A DNA stretch of 64,000 nucleotides from Hordeum vulgare subsp. vulgare (taxonomy: Eukaryota; Streptophyta; Magnoliopsida; Poales; Poaceae). Under the pieces are notes generated by a model. That model did no database searches. It was not told the origin of the DNA and worked only from the letters and a program-made list of their open reading frames with translations. A program made the translations under genes and the position numbers. Each line of letters starts with the position of its first letter. Position 1 is the first letter of the stretch. Of the stretch, positions 45,045 to 56,634 are shown in pieces. The stretch covers positions 558,764,176-558,828,175 of the forward strand of contig NC_058521.1 in the NCBI RefSeq assembly GCF_904849725.1, written 5' to 3'.

Positions 45045-46570
45045 TCAACTTCTCCTTGGCGCAAATAGCAAAAATCTGCTCCAGGATGGGTTCCTTCTCA
45101 CCCCGGAACACAATGCCACTATCGGTAGCCACTTCTGCCAGATGAGACAACGACTCGCAACCAAGAATAGAGAACCGAGATGCCGAGCGAGAAGGAGAGG
45201 GAGGGAGGGGGAGTTACCTGGGGAAAGGTCGCGGGCAGCCGCGTGCAGGGTGGCCTTCTCCTCGATTGTAGGGACCCGACCATCCAGGAGGAGGCACGAC
45301 TGGCTGAGCCTCGCACTCTGCCACGCAGACACCACCGGAGAGGCCTCACCACTAGCCTTGGAGCCAGCAGCCTCAGGGGTCATAGCCGACAGGACCAAGT
45401 CCAGGGTCGGCGGCGGCACCAGATCCGGGGATCCCAAGGCTGGAGAAGGGGACCCCGGCGAGCGCGAATAACAGACCACCCCTGGCGAGCACGACAATGA
45501 GGAAGGGCACACCTCCATCCCCACACTCAGCATGTCTGCCTCTGTGAACTCCAGGTCAGCATCCGAGGTAACGACAGGGGAAGAGCCGCCCAGGATCTCC
45601 ACGACATCTAGGGCCAGCAGGGTGGTGACGACAGGAGAAGGCCCATTGAGGACTACGGACCCGGTCCCAGACGCCACCCCGGCAGTGCGGGAAGGGCCAG
45701 TAGCAGTAGAGAACGGGGTACGCCGACCATCAAACGCGGCCGGCGGGACCCCGCCATCACCATCATCCTCCTTACAGAAGGAGCTCTCCTCAGACGAGCC
45801 CCCATCCTCATCCCGTCCGTCATCACCAGGCACAGTGGCATTAGGGGCCGAGCCGTGCAGGTCGACCATAGCCGGGGACTCGAGCTCAAAGGTGAGGCGC
45901 CTCCCCTGGAGCCAAAGTAGAAGATCAGGGACATACCATCAATCTCTGCCAGGGCAGGGCAGAGGATCTCAATGCGGGCGGGGCCATCATCCTCGAAGGA
46001 GGCCAAATCCGCGGTGACCAGTTTGCCCACCGACTCGGAGCTCGTCTTGAGGAAGTGCGTCAGCTTGCCTCCCCGCGGGGCCGCCGAGCCACCCCTAGGC
46101 AGGCCGTAGACAAGTACCCACACCTTCTCCAGAGGCGGAACAAGCTCAGGCTCCGCCGTCGCAGCATGGACGGAGATCAAGATCTTGTTGATGGGGCAGC
46201 GGATGAAGTCGTGGGAGCACACCCGAAGAAGCTTGGCCGACGGGAACCGTATCAGTCACCTCCCACGTGAACTCGGAGTCACGGAAGTCACCAATGTACG
46301 CGGCGAGCTCGGCCTGAATGAGGTCAGCCGAGATCACCAACCCAGGCGGTAGGACCTGCTCGGGAGCCACGGTGACCGAAGCCAGGTGTGGTCGCGACAC
46401 CTCCTCCTCGATCTCCGCATCCACAAAGTAGAAGCTCCCCCACTTGGTCCCGTACCCGAGGCAGGCAAGGGTCGTAGGGCACCGCGGGGGGGGGGGGGGG
46501 GCTGACACTCCGAACGGATGTGGCCCGCGCACCCCCAGTTGATGCACATCGTGTCTTCGTGGGAGCGCTA
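45045..46570 (-). pseudogene. LINE ORF1, C-terminal part with damaged zinc knuckle
   Basis: Reading leftwards from the solo LTR: a zinc-knuckle block CINWGCAGHIRSEC, where CX2CX4HX4C spacing predicts Cys but shows Trp (TGG) at the second ligand. Next come the block LPPGLVISADLIQAELAAYI and then VWVLVYGLPRGG, which resembles the RNA-binding DUF4283 region of plant LINE ORF1 proteins. An acidic, Pro/Ser-rich tail ends at a TGA at 45045-45047. The blocks fall in different frames, so at least two frameshifts exist. A poly-G run at about 46486-46501 lies just after the knuckle. The protein would coat LINE RNA. Confidence 0.7.
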
Positions 46571-46575
46571 GCGAC
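46571..46575. repeat. target site duplication GCGAC (left)
   Basis: Identical to 50591-50595, flanking the solo LTR-C. Confidence 0.9.
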
Positions 46576-46835
46576 TGATACGTCTCCAACATATCTATAA
46601 TTTTTGATGGTTCCATGCTATTATCTTGTCAAACTTTGGATGTTTTGCATGCCTTTTATATATTTTTTGAGACTAACTTATTAACTCAATGCCAAGTGCC
46701 AGTTCCTGTTTTTTCCGTGTTTTTGGCCCTTTTCAGAGGAGAATATTAAACGGAGTCCAAACGGAATAAAACCCCCGAAAAGATTTTTTTCCGGAATAGA
46801 AGATACGCAGGGAGCGTGAGAACCAAGGCAAATGC

Positions 46836-46920
46836 CACCAGGGGAGGCCACAAGCTCCCTAGGCGCGACCAGGGGCCCCGCGCCTAGCAGGCTTGTGGCC
46901 CCCTGTGGCTCCCCTGCCCT
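46836..46920. repeat. GC-rich inverted repeat (solo LTR-C)
   Basis: Arms GGCCACAAGC..CTAGGCGCG and CGCGCCTAG..GCTTGTGGCC. It is 13 bp upstream of the TATAAAT box. Confidence 0.85.
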
Positions 46921-47771
46921 ACTTCTTCCACCTATAAATCTCCAAAAAATCCAAAACCACGAGAGAGATCCACGAAAATACTTTTCCGCCGCCGCAAGCT
47001 TCTGTCTCCGCAAGATCCCATCTAGGGAACGTTCTGGTGCCCTGCCGGAGGGGGATTCGGATATGGAGGGCTTTTTGATCAACACCATTGCCTCTCTGAT
47101 GATGCGTGAGTAGTTCACCATAGACCTCCGGGTCCATAGCTAGTAGCTAGATGACTTCTTCTCTCTCTTGGATCTTGAATACAAAGTTCTCCATGATCTT
47201 CATGGAGATCTATCCGATGTAATCTTCTTTTGCGGTGTGTTTGTCGAGTTCCGATGAATTGTGGATTTATGATCAGATTATCTATGAATCTTATTTGAGT
47301 TTCTTCTGATCTCTTATATGCATGATTTCATATCCTTGTAATTCTCTTCGAGTTGTGGGTTTTGTTTGGCCAACTTGATATATGATTCTTGCAATGGGAG
47401 AAGTGCTTGGTTTTGGGTTCATACCGTGCGGTGACCTCACCCAGTGACAGAAGGGGTAGCGAGGCATGCATCGTGTTGTTGCCATCAAGGGTAAAAAGAT
47501 GGGGTTTATATCTATTGCATGAATTTATCCCTCTACATCATGTCATCTTGCTTAAGGCGTTACTCTGTTCGTCATGAACTCAATACACTAGATGCATGCT
47601 GGATAGCGGTCGATGTGTGGAGTAATAGTTGTAGATGCAGAAAGTATCGGTCTACTTGTCTCGGACGTGATGCCTATATGTATGATCATTGCCTTAGATA
47701 TCGTCATGACTTTACGCGGTTCTATCAATTGCTCGACACTAATTCGTTCACCCACCGTAATATTTGCTATC

Positions 47772-50332
47772 TGTAAGGACGTGGATGTTGCCTAGAGGGG
47801 GGGGGGGTGAATAGGCGCTTTAAAATAATTAAGGTTTAGGCTTGAACAAATGCGGAATAAAACTAACGTTTAATATGTCAAGCACAAAACCTCAAACAAC
47901 TAGGCTCACCTATGTGCACCAACAACTTATGCTAAGCAAGATAAACAACTAAGTGATAGCAAGATATATGACAAGAGACAATATGGCTATCACAAAGTAA
48001 AGTGCATAAGTAAAGGGTTCGGGTAAGAGATAACCGAGGTACGCGGAGACGATGATGTATCCCGAAGTTCACACCCTTGTGGATGCTAATCTCCGTCCGA
48101 GCAGTGTGGAGGCACAATGCTCCCCAAGATGCCACTAAGGCCACCGTAATCTCCTCACGCCCTCGCACAATGCAAGATGCCGTGATTCCACTAAGGGACC
48201 CTTGAGGGCGGTCACCGAACCCGTACAAGTGGAAAACCTTGGTGGCGGTCACCGAACCCGTACACGTGGCAACCCTTGGGGGCGGTTACCGGTACCCGTA
48301 CAAATTGCTTGGGGCAATCTCCACAACCTAATTGGAGACCCCTACGCTTGCCCGGAGCTTCACACCACAATGATTGAGCTCCAAGACACCACCAAGCTTC
48401 TAGGACGCCAAAGCATCCGCGAAGAACAATATCTAGGGTACTAAGTACCAAAGGTAATAAGCTTCTCAAACTTCACTTCCACGTATCACCGTGGAGAACT
48501 CAAACCGATGCAACTAATGCAATGGCAAGAACACACGAAGTGGTCAAGTCCTTCACACTCAAATCCCTCCACAACAACGAAACTATGGAGAAATATGAGA
48601 GGAAGAACAAGGAGCTCACAAAGAACTCCAAGATCAAGATCCAAGGGGTTCCCCTCACATAGAGGAGAAAGTGATTGGTGGAGATGTGGATCTAGATCTC
48701 CTCTCTCTTTTCCCTCAAGAACAAGCAAGAATCATTGGAGGGATTGAGAGTAAGCAAGCTCTAAGAATATCAACAATGGAGGTAGAACAAGAGCTCAACA
48801 GATAGATAAGGCTAAGGGGGAAGAAGACCCCCTTTATATAGTGGGGGAAGGAATCACACCGTTACCCCCACTTACAGCCCGAGCCCTGCGGTACTACCGC
48901 TGGCTCCGGCGGTACTACCGCTGACCCTCCGGCGGTACTACCGCTGAGCCCATGGTAGGCAAAGATACTACCGGGCCAACCACCGCCAAGAAAGTCTTCG
49001 CAAAAATGTCCGACGCAGTACAACCGCAAAGATGACGGTACTAAAAACTTGGAGCGGTACTACCGCTGGCCAGGGGCGGTACTACCGTTGGGACAGCGGT
49101 ACTACCGCCAGCTCTAGCGGTACTACCGGTAGGGCCAGCGGTACTACCGCCAACTCTAGCGGTACTACCGCTAGGTCCAGCGGTACTACCGCTAGGTCCA
49201 GCGATACTACCGCTTGCCACCGAAACAGCCATAACTTTCGCATACGAGCTCCGAATCGAGCAAACCCAAGCTTGTTGGATTTAGGATGACAAGAGCTATC
49301 CAACAACGAAAACATCATAGTAGATGCATATGGAAATCTTAAGACCATGCAGATATGAAAATGCCAATGATATAGAGATGTGAGTCCTCTATGAATGAAG
49401 AACCGGCAAAAACTCCAACATCGAAAACATCATAGTAGATGCATATGGACTCCGTTTTCGATGAACTCAAGCTTGTCACGAAGATGACCATAAGCTCTAA
49501 AACTCACAAAGAGAAACACCAAACAAGAAGCAAGAAGTATGATGCAAGGATGCAAATGGTTTGAGCTCTCAACGAACGATACGATCAAGCTACTCACTTG
49601 AGAGCCCCCCTTGATAGTACAACAATCTATCCTAAACAGAAAACCTATCAAGGGAAAACCTATACCTTGCACCTTGTCCTCTTGAGCTAGATGATGATGA
49701 TCTTGGCTTCCTCAAGATGGACCACCTTTCTTGATTAGATTGGCTTGATGAAGACTAGTTGATTGCTCCCCCATACTCACTATGGGTGAGCCACTCTTCA
49801 GCATATCTTCACAAGTCCATTGCCACCACAATGGACGGCAAGCTTCAAGCATGATACCTTCGTGCTGATCCACTTGAACTTGCACATCGCAATCTTGATG
49901 ACGATCACAACTTGACGTCATACTTCATGGGTTGTATGAGATATTCCCTTTGACGCAAGCCCATGGAAACACACCTAAGCCCCACACAGAACTCTCACGA
50001 AGACCATGGGTTAGTACACAAACACGTAATGGACAATGCTTACCATACCATGGGATCACTTGATCCCTCTCGGTACATCTTGTACGCTTTGTGTGTTGAT
50101 CATCTTGATTTACTCTTTGTCTGAGATCTTGATCAACCATGTGTATCTATGACCATTCTTTGGATAATACCTTGAATACCATCTTGGTCATCATATAAAC
50201 TCCTTGAACCCAACAAATGGACTTCAAGAAGTGCCTATGGACAAATCCTATAAATGTAACTTAAGGCAACCATTAGTCCATAGGAATTGTCATCAATTAC
50301 CAAAACCACATATGGAGATATATGCTCTAACA
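47772..50332 (-). mobile_element. 2.56-kb LTR-like insertion (unidentified family)
   Basis: On the plus strand it starts TGTAAGGACGTGG and ends GCTCTAACA, with a perfect CTATC duplication at 47767-47771 and 50333-50337. TG..CA ends plus a 5-bp duplication fit a solo LTR. No coding region is supported. Minus-strand orientation is a guess, because the reverse complement begins TGTTAGAGC as in a cereal LTR I remember. It contains two near-copies of a 40-bp segment (ACATCATAGTAGATGCATATGGA near 49309 and 49425) and the 21-bp palindromic array. Confidence 0.7.
48888..49213. repeat. array of 13-bp palindromes GCGGTACTACCGC at 21-bp spacing
   Basis: Near-exact copies begin at 48888, 48909, 48932, 49054, 49076, 49096, 49117, 49138, 49159, 49180 and 49201. 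The last eight are spaced 22, 20, 21, 21, 21, 21 and 21 bp. Degenerate copies fill the gap (for example 49015). Each unit is self-complementary around a central base. Confidence 0.9.
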
Positions 50333-50590
50333 CTATCTTGAGAGAAGCCTCTAGTGAACACTATGGCCCCCGGGTCTACTTCACATCATATTTTCCACCT
50401 TACACTTTTACTTTGTTGCACTTTCCGCCTTCAGATCTCACCTTGCAATCAATCGTGAAGGGATTGACAACCCCTTTGTAGCGTTGGGTGCAAGTTTGCT
50501 GTTTTTGCGCAGGGAAATACTTACTGCTACTGTGCTGCATCACCCTTTCCTCTTCAAGGGCAAAATCCAAAGCAAGCTCAAGAGGTAGCA

Positions 50591-51390
50591 GCGACCGACC
50601 CGAGCGGGGGGCTCCGTAGTCTCCTGCTCAGGAACCCCCAACGGTGCCGGACAGCCAGCCACTCGAGGGGTCGCTCCAGCCGCCTTCTTATTCTTAGGCT
50701 TCTTCTTTTTCTTGGCCTGGGCCGGTATCGCCGACTGCTCAGCAGGTCGATGCCCCGGGGACCTCCTCTCGGGAGACCAGTCATCCCGGTGCCAGTCCGG
50801 TCCATCCGCCCTTGATGAGCGCTGATCATACCGACGACCAACCTCGTGGGCCGGCCTCCGGGGCTCATCACGAAGCGGACCAGGAGCATCCCGCCGATAC
50901 TCATGGTAAGAGTCGCCATGTCCCCGACGCCAGACTGGCTCCGAGGGCCTAGTGGACGCCGCCCGAGAAGCCGACTCCCGAGGGGCCTAGCCGTTCCGGG
51001 CCCGAGCGATCGTAGGAGGGTGCGCCACCAACTCGGCCCCGAGCGCGTCCTCACGGTCCACATCCTGGCGACGCACGCGGGCATCCTCCCAGCGGCGAGC
51101 ATCCCCCGGCGAGCCCGGAAGCGGCAAACGGGGGTCTCTGGCCGGATCACGGGGAGGCGGGGGGCGGCGCAGGGAGGTGCCAGAGTAGAACTCCGAAGAC
51201 CTCTCCGTCCGTCAGCCCCGCCCCGGACGGAGCGCGAGGAAGCAACGACGGACGCCACCTCCGGGACGGGCTCAAGAACACCAAACCCGGGCCGGGGCGC
51301 CGAGCTCGCCGGCAGGGGGTGCTTCGGCCTCGCCTGGCCGTCGCCGGCCGTCCGTGTCATCAAGGCTTCATGGTACGAGCGGCGCTGCAT
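50591..51390 (-). pseudogene. LINE ORF1, N-terminal part
   Basis: The likely start is at 51390 (MQRRSYHEALMTR), with an in-frame ATG also at 51444. The first part stays open in one frame (to about 51000). Past a frameshift, another frame gives an Arg/Asp-rich region and a Lys run (QAKKKKKPKNKK, near 50700), typical of the basic, RNA-binding N-terminal half of plant LINE ORF1. It runs up to the GCGAC duplication at 50591-50595 and resumes at 46570, where the first codon of the rejoined frame reads TAG. Confidence 0.65.
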
Positions 51391-51777
51391 AGGGCCGCTG
51401 GCAGATGCGGGTGCGAGGGACAGGAGAGGGGGCTCGGGGGGCACGGGGGCAGGGGAAGGAGAGGGTGACAGCGCGGGCAGGGAGGAGGACGAAGCGGCGT
51501 TAGCAGGCGCGCGTAGGGCAGTGGGCGCGGGCGGGACGACGCGATCAAGGAGCGGCGCGAGCAGGGAACGGGGTAGGGTGGCCGAAACCCTACCCTAGCG
51601 TCCCACTTCTGCGCAAGAGGCCGGCCACCCCGGCCTTGGGCCTGGGCCGCCACACGGAACCCAGAGCCACCGGTTCGGATCTGCTAGAGCCAATGCCCAT
51701 TGTGTGTTGGCCCAGTTGAAGACCTCCCCAGCGTGCTGCGTCGCATCCGACACGTCCTGGGCTGAGAACCCCTCCGG
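51391..51777 (-). other. LINE 5' leader and flank
   Basis: GC-rich sequence upstream of LINE ORF1. The exact LINE 5' end cannot be placed. The BARE LTR inserts at 51778 after TCCGG (51773-51777). Confidence 0.45.
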
Positions 51778-53579
51778 TGTTGGGGAACGTTGCATGGGAA
51801 ACAAAAAAATTCCTAGGCACACGAAGACCTATCATGGTGATGTCCATCTATGAGAGGATATTTGGATCTACATACCCTTGTAGATCGCACAACAGGAACC
51901 GTTAAGAAACGCGGTTGATGTAGTGGAATCTCTTCACGTCCCTCGAACCGCCCCATGAACCGTCCCGCGATCCGTCCCACGATCCGTTCTGATCTAGCGC
52001 TGAACGGATGGCACCTCCGCGTTCAGCACACGTACAAATCGACAATGATCTCGGCCTTCTTGAACCAGCAAGCAAAACAGAGAAGTAGATGAGTTCTCCG
52101 GCAGCATGACGGCGCGCCGGTGGTGGTGACGGTCTACTCCTGCACGGCTCCGCGCGAGCTCTGCAGAAATCCGGTCTAGAGGTAAAACTATGTGGTCTAG
52201 GGTTGAGTTGCACGTGGCAAAAGTTGTCTCAAATCAGCCCTAAAACACCACTATATATAGGAGGGAGGGGGAGGAGGCTTGCCTTGAGGGCCAAGCCCTC
52301 AAGGGGTGCGCCGGCCAAGGAGGAGGAGGACTCCTCCTCCAATTCGGTTTGGGGAAGGAGGAGTCCTCCTCTTCCTTCCCACCTCCTAATTTCCCTTTTT
52401 CTTTTTCTTTTCTTTTGGAATTTCTTTAAGTGGCGCCATGGGCCCCTTGGGCTGACTCCACCAGACCACTAGGGACTTGTGGCGCCACCCTATGACCTTG
52501 GGCTCACTCCCGGGTGGGTGGGCCCCTCCCGGTGAACTCCCGGTACACTACCGGAATTGCCCGAAACTTTTCGGTAACCAAATAAAACTATCCTATATAT
52601 CAATCTTCATTTCTGGACCATTCCGGAAACCCTCGTGACATTTGTGATCTCATCCGGGACTCCGAACAACATTCGATAACCACACATATAACTCAACTAT
52701 ACTAAAACATCATCGAACCTTAAGTGTGCAGACCCTGTGGGTTCAAGAACTATGTAGACATGCCCCGAGGCAATCCTCGGTCAATATCCAATAGCGGGAC
52801 CTGGATGCCCATATTGGATCCTACATATTCTCCGAAGATCTTATCCGTTGAACCTCAGTGCCAAGGATTCATATAATCTCGTATGTCATTCTCTTTGTCC
52901 TTTCGTATGTTACTTGCCCGAGATTCGATCGTTGTTATCTACATACCTATTTCAATCTCGTTACCAGCAAGTCTCTTTACTCATTCCGTAATACAAGATC
53001 CCGTGACTTACACTTAGTCACATTGCTTGCAAGGCTTGTGTGTGATGTTGTATTACCGAGTGAGCCCCGAGATACCTCTCCGTCACACGGAGTGACAAAT
53101 CCTAGTCTTGATCCATACTAACTCAATGGACACCTTCGGAGATACCTGTAGAGCACGTTTATAGTCACCCAGTTATGTTGCGACGTTTGATGCACACAAG
53201 GTATTCCTCTGATGCCAGTGAGTTATATGATCTCATGGTCATAGGAACAAATACTTGACACGCAGAAAACAATAGCAATAAAACGACACGATCAATATGC
53301 CATGTTCATAGTTTGGGTCTAGTCCATCACATGATTCTCCTAATGATGTGATCCAGTTATCAAGTGACAACACTTGCATATAGCCAGAAAACCTTGACTA
53401 TCATTGATCAACTTGCTAGACAACTAGAGGCTTGCTAGGGACATTGTTTTGTCTATGTATCCACACATATTTCTATGTTTTCATTCAATACAATTATAGC
53501 ATGGAAAATAAAAGATTATCTTTAAACAGGAAATATAATAATAACTATTTATCATTGCCTCTAGGGCATATTTCCAACA
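51778..53579 (-). repeat. 3' LTR of minus-strand BARE/Angela element
   Basis: TGTTGGGGAACGTT..TTTCCAACA on the plus strand (1802 bp). Minus-strand TATA box at 52252-52259. Flanked on the left by TCCGG (possible target duplication) and on the right by the purine-rich CAAGTGGGAC read on the minus strand (53580-53591). Confidence 0.9.
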
Positions 53580-53591
53580 GTGTCCCACTTG

Positions 53592-56500
53592 CACTAGAGT
53601 CAATAATCTAGTCCTCACATCGCCATGCGATTTACTTTGTAATAAATCGAACACCCATACAGTTCTGGTGTTGATCATGTTTTGCCCGTGGAAGAGGTTT
53701 AGTCAGCGGGTCTGCTACATTCAGATCCGTGTGCACTTTGCAAATATTCACGTGCTCCCCTTCGACGTAGTCGCGGATGAGGTTGAAGCGTCATTTGATG
53801 TGTCCGGTCTTCTTGTGAAACCTTGGTTCCTTTGCTAAGGCAATGGCACCAGTGTTGTCATATAACAGAGTTATTGTATTTAGTGCGCTCGGCACAACTG
53901 CAAGATCTATCATGAACTGATTCATCCAGACACCCTCCTTTGCTGCCTCCGAGGCAGCCATGTACTCAGCTTCACATGTAGAATCTGCTACGACGCTTTG
54001 CTTGGAACTACACTAGCTTACCGCACTCCCATTAAGAATAAATACATATCCGGTTTGCGACTTAGAGTCATCCGGATCGGTGTCAAAACTTGCGTCGACG
54101 TAACCTTTTACGACGAGTTCTTTGTCACCTCCATAAACGAGAAACATTTCCTTAGTCCTTTTCAGGTACTTCAGAATATTCTTGATCGTCGTCCAGTGAT
54201 CCACTCCTGGATTACTCTGAAACCTTCCTGCCATACTTATGGCCAAGCTGACGTCTGGTCTAGTGCACAACATTGCATACATGATAGAACCTACAGCTGA
54301 AGCGTAGGGGACGGAACTCATTTGTTCTCTATCTTCCGCAGTTGCTGGGCACCTAGTCTTACTCAATTTTATACCTTGTAACACTGGCAAGAACCCTTTC
54401 TTGGACTGATCCATTTTGAACTTCTTCAAAACTTTATCAAGGTATATGCTTTGTGAAAGTCCTATTAGACGTCTCGATCTATCCCTATAGATCTTAATGC
54501 CTAGAATGTAAGCAGCTTCTCCTAGGTCCTTCATAGAGAAAATTTTATTCAAGTAATCCTTTATGCTCTCCAAAAGCTCCACGTTGTTTCCAATCAGCAA
54601 TATGTCATCCACATATAATATTAGAAACGACACACAGCTCCCACTCACTTTCTTGTAAATACAAGATTCGCCAACCACTTGTATAAACCCAAATGCTTTG
54701 ATCACCTCATCAAAGTGCTTATTCCAACTCCGAGATGCTTGCACCAGTCCATAAATGGATCGCTGGAGCTTGCACACTTTGTTGGCATTCTTTGGATCGA
54801 CAAAACCTTCGGGTTGCATCATATACAACTCTTCCTTAAGAAAACCATTAAGGAACGCCGTTTTGACATCCATCTGCCAAATTTAATAATCGAAAAATGC
54901 AGCTATTGCTAACATGATTCGGAAGGACTTAAGCATCGCTACCGGTGAGAACGTCTCATCGTAGTCAACTCCTTGAACTTGTGAAAAACTCTTTGCCACA
55001 AGTCGAGCTTTATAAACGGTCACATTACCGTCTGCGTCCGTCTTCTTCTTAAAGATCCATTTGTTCTGAATAGCCTTGCGTCCTTCAGGTAGTACCTCCA
55101 AACTCCATACTTTGTTCTCGTACATAGATCCTATCTCGGACTTCATGGCCTCCAGTCATTTGTTGGAATCCGGGCCCACCATTGCTTCTTCATAATTCGT
55201 AGGTTCATTGTTGTCTAACAACATAATTGATTAAGACAGGATTACCGTACCACTCAGGAGCAATACGTGATCTTGTCGACCTCCGAGGTCCGATAGGAAC
55301 TTGGTCCGAAGTTTCGTGATCTTCATCATCAACTTTGTCCTCAACCGGCGCCGCAGCAATGGGGGTTTCCCCTTGCCCTACGCCACCATCTAGAGGGACT
55401 AGAGGTTCGACAACCTCATCAAGTTTTATCTTCCTCCCACTCAATTCTTTAGAGAGAAACTCCTTCTCAAGAAAAGCTCTGTTTTCAGCAACAAACACTT
55501 TGCCCTCGGATTTGAGATAGAAGGTATACCCAACTGTCTCTTTTGGGTAACCTATGAAGACGCACTTTTCCGCTTTGGGTTCCAGCTTTTCAGGCTGAAG
55601 CTTTTTGACATAAGCATCACATCCCCAAACTTTAAGAAACGACAACTTTGGTCTTTTGCTATACCACAGTTCGTATGGTGTCGTCTCAACGGATTTTGAT
55701 GGTGCCCTATTTTAAAGTGAATGCAGTTGTCTCTAATGCATAACCCCAAAACGATAACGGCAAATCGGTAAGAGAGATCATAGATCGCACCATCTCTAAT
55801 AAAGTACGATTACAACGTTCGGACACACCATTACGCTGTGGTGTTCCACGCGGTGTCAACTGTGAAACAATTCCACATTGTCTTAAGTGAGCACCAAACT
55901 CGAAACTCATATATTCACCCCCACAATCAGACCGTAGGAACTTGATCTTCTTGTTACAATGTTTTTCAATTTCACTCTGAAATTGCTTGAACTTCTCAAA
56001 CGTTTCAGACTTGTGCTTCATCAAGTAGACATAACCATATCTACTCAAATCGTTAGTGAAGGTGAGAAATAACGATATCCGCCGTGCGCCTCCACACTCA
56101 TCGGACCGCACACATCGGTATGTATGATTTCCAACAAGTCACTTCCACGCTGCATTGTTCCGGAGAACGGGGTCTTAGTCATCTTGCCCATGAGGCATGG
56201 TTCGCACGTGTCAAGTGAATCAAAGTCAAGTGACTCCAAAAGTCCATCGAAATGGAGTTTCTTCATGCGCTTTACACCAATATGACCTAAGCGGCAGTGC
56301 CATAAAAACATGGCGCTATCATTGTTAACTCTAACTCTTTTGGTCTCAGTGTTATGTATATGTGTATCATCGCTATCAAGATTCAACATGAACAATCCTC
56401 TCAAATTGGGTGCATGACCATAAAAGATATTACTTATAGAAATAGAACAACCATTATTCTCTGACTTAAATGAGTAACCGTATCGCAATAAATAAGATAC

Positions 56501-56634
56501 AAATATAATGTTCATGCTTAACGCAGGCACTAAATAACAATTATTTAAGTTCATAACTAATGGTGATGGTAACTGAAGTGAAACTGTGCCGACGGCGATT
56601 GCATCAACCTTGGAACCATTTCCCACGCACATCG
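53592..56634 (-). pseudogene. Copia pol (minus-strand BARE/Angela element), stops and frameshifts
   Basis: Reading leftwards: a few residues upstream of integrase (VGNGSKVDAI), the integrase HHCC (HCRLGH..CEPC) and core (HTDVCGP, FLRSDCGGEY, NGVSERCNRT), RT with intact YVDD (near 54615) and RNase H (VDASFDTD, CEAEYMAASEA). Frameshifts occur near 56050, 55700 and 55210. In-frame stops occur at about 54883 (after FFDY), 54013 (AVS, a TGG to TAG change) and 53790. DRGGEY reads DCGGEY here. The Gypsy LTR insertion at 56635 removes everything upstream. Confidence 0.88.

Larger units (their letters stand above)
46576..50590 (+). repeat. solo LTR-C with nested insertion
   Basis: It starts TGATACGTCTCCAACATATC and ends CTCAAGAGGTAGCA, with a perfect GCGAC duplication on both sides and no internal region. 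Without the 47772-50332 insertion it is about 1.45 kb. TATA box TATAAAT at 46933-46939, right after the inverted repeat. Compared with the minus copy, about 57 bp are missing before 50510. I cannot name the family with confidence; it shares the TGATACGTCTCC start with LTR-A. Confidence 0.9.
43137..51777 (-). mobile_element. non-LTR retrotransposon (LINE), 3'-truncated, split by a solo LTR
   Basis: The minus strand holds a 5' leader (about 51777-51391), ORF1 (51390-50591 joined to 46570-45045), and ORF2 with endonuclease and the first part of the reverse transcriptase (44668-43137). The RT is cut off at LIPKV by the LTR at 42370-43136, so the catalytic RT core and polyA tail are absent. The gap at 46571-50595 is a solo LTR-C with its target duplication. 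Confidence 0.8.
51778..56634 (-). mobile_element. BARE/Angela-type Copia element, 3' LTR and pol, minus strand
   Basis: 3' LTR at 51778-53579, then pol reading leftwards from about 56634. It is more diverged from the other BARE copies than they are from each other. The rest (gag, 5' LTR) is separated by the Gypsy insertion at 56635 and lies outside the window. Confidence 0.9.

Noticed and set aside
48888..49213. CRISPR-like array of regularly spaced palindromes
   Set aside because: The spacers are only about 8 bp, repeats are 13 bp, no cas genes exist, and the context is a plant LTR element. It is a minisatellite.
49032..49289. 85-codon ORF with seven-residue SGTTA-type repeats
   Set aside because: Arises mechanically from the 21-bp period; no homologous flanking protein and no clear start context.
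50846..51598. 250-codon plus-strand ORF
   Set aside because: Shadow of the Arg-rich LINE ORF1 on the other strand; composition-driven.
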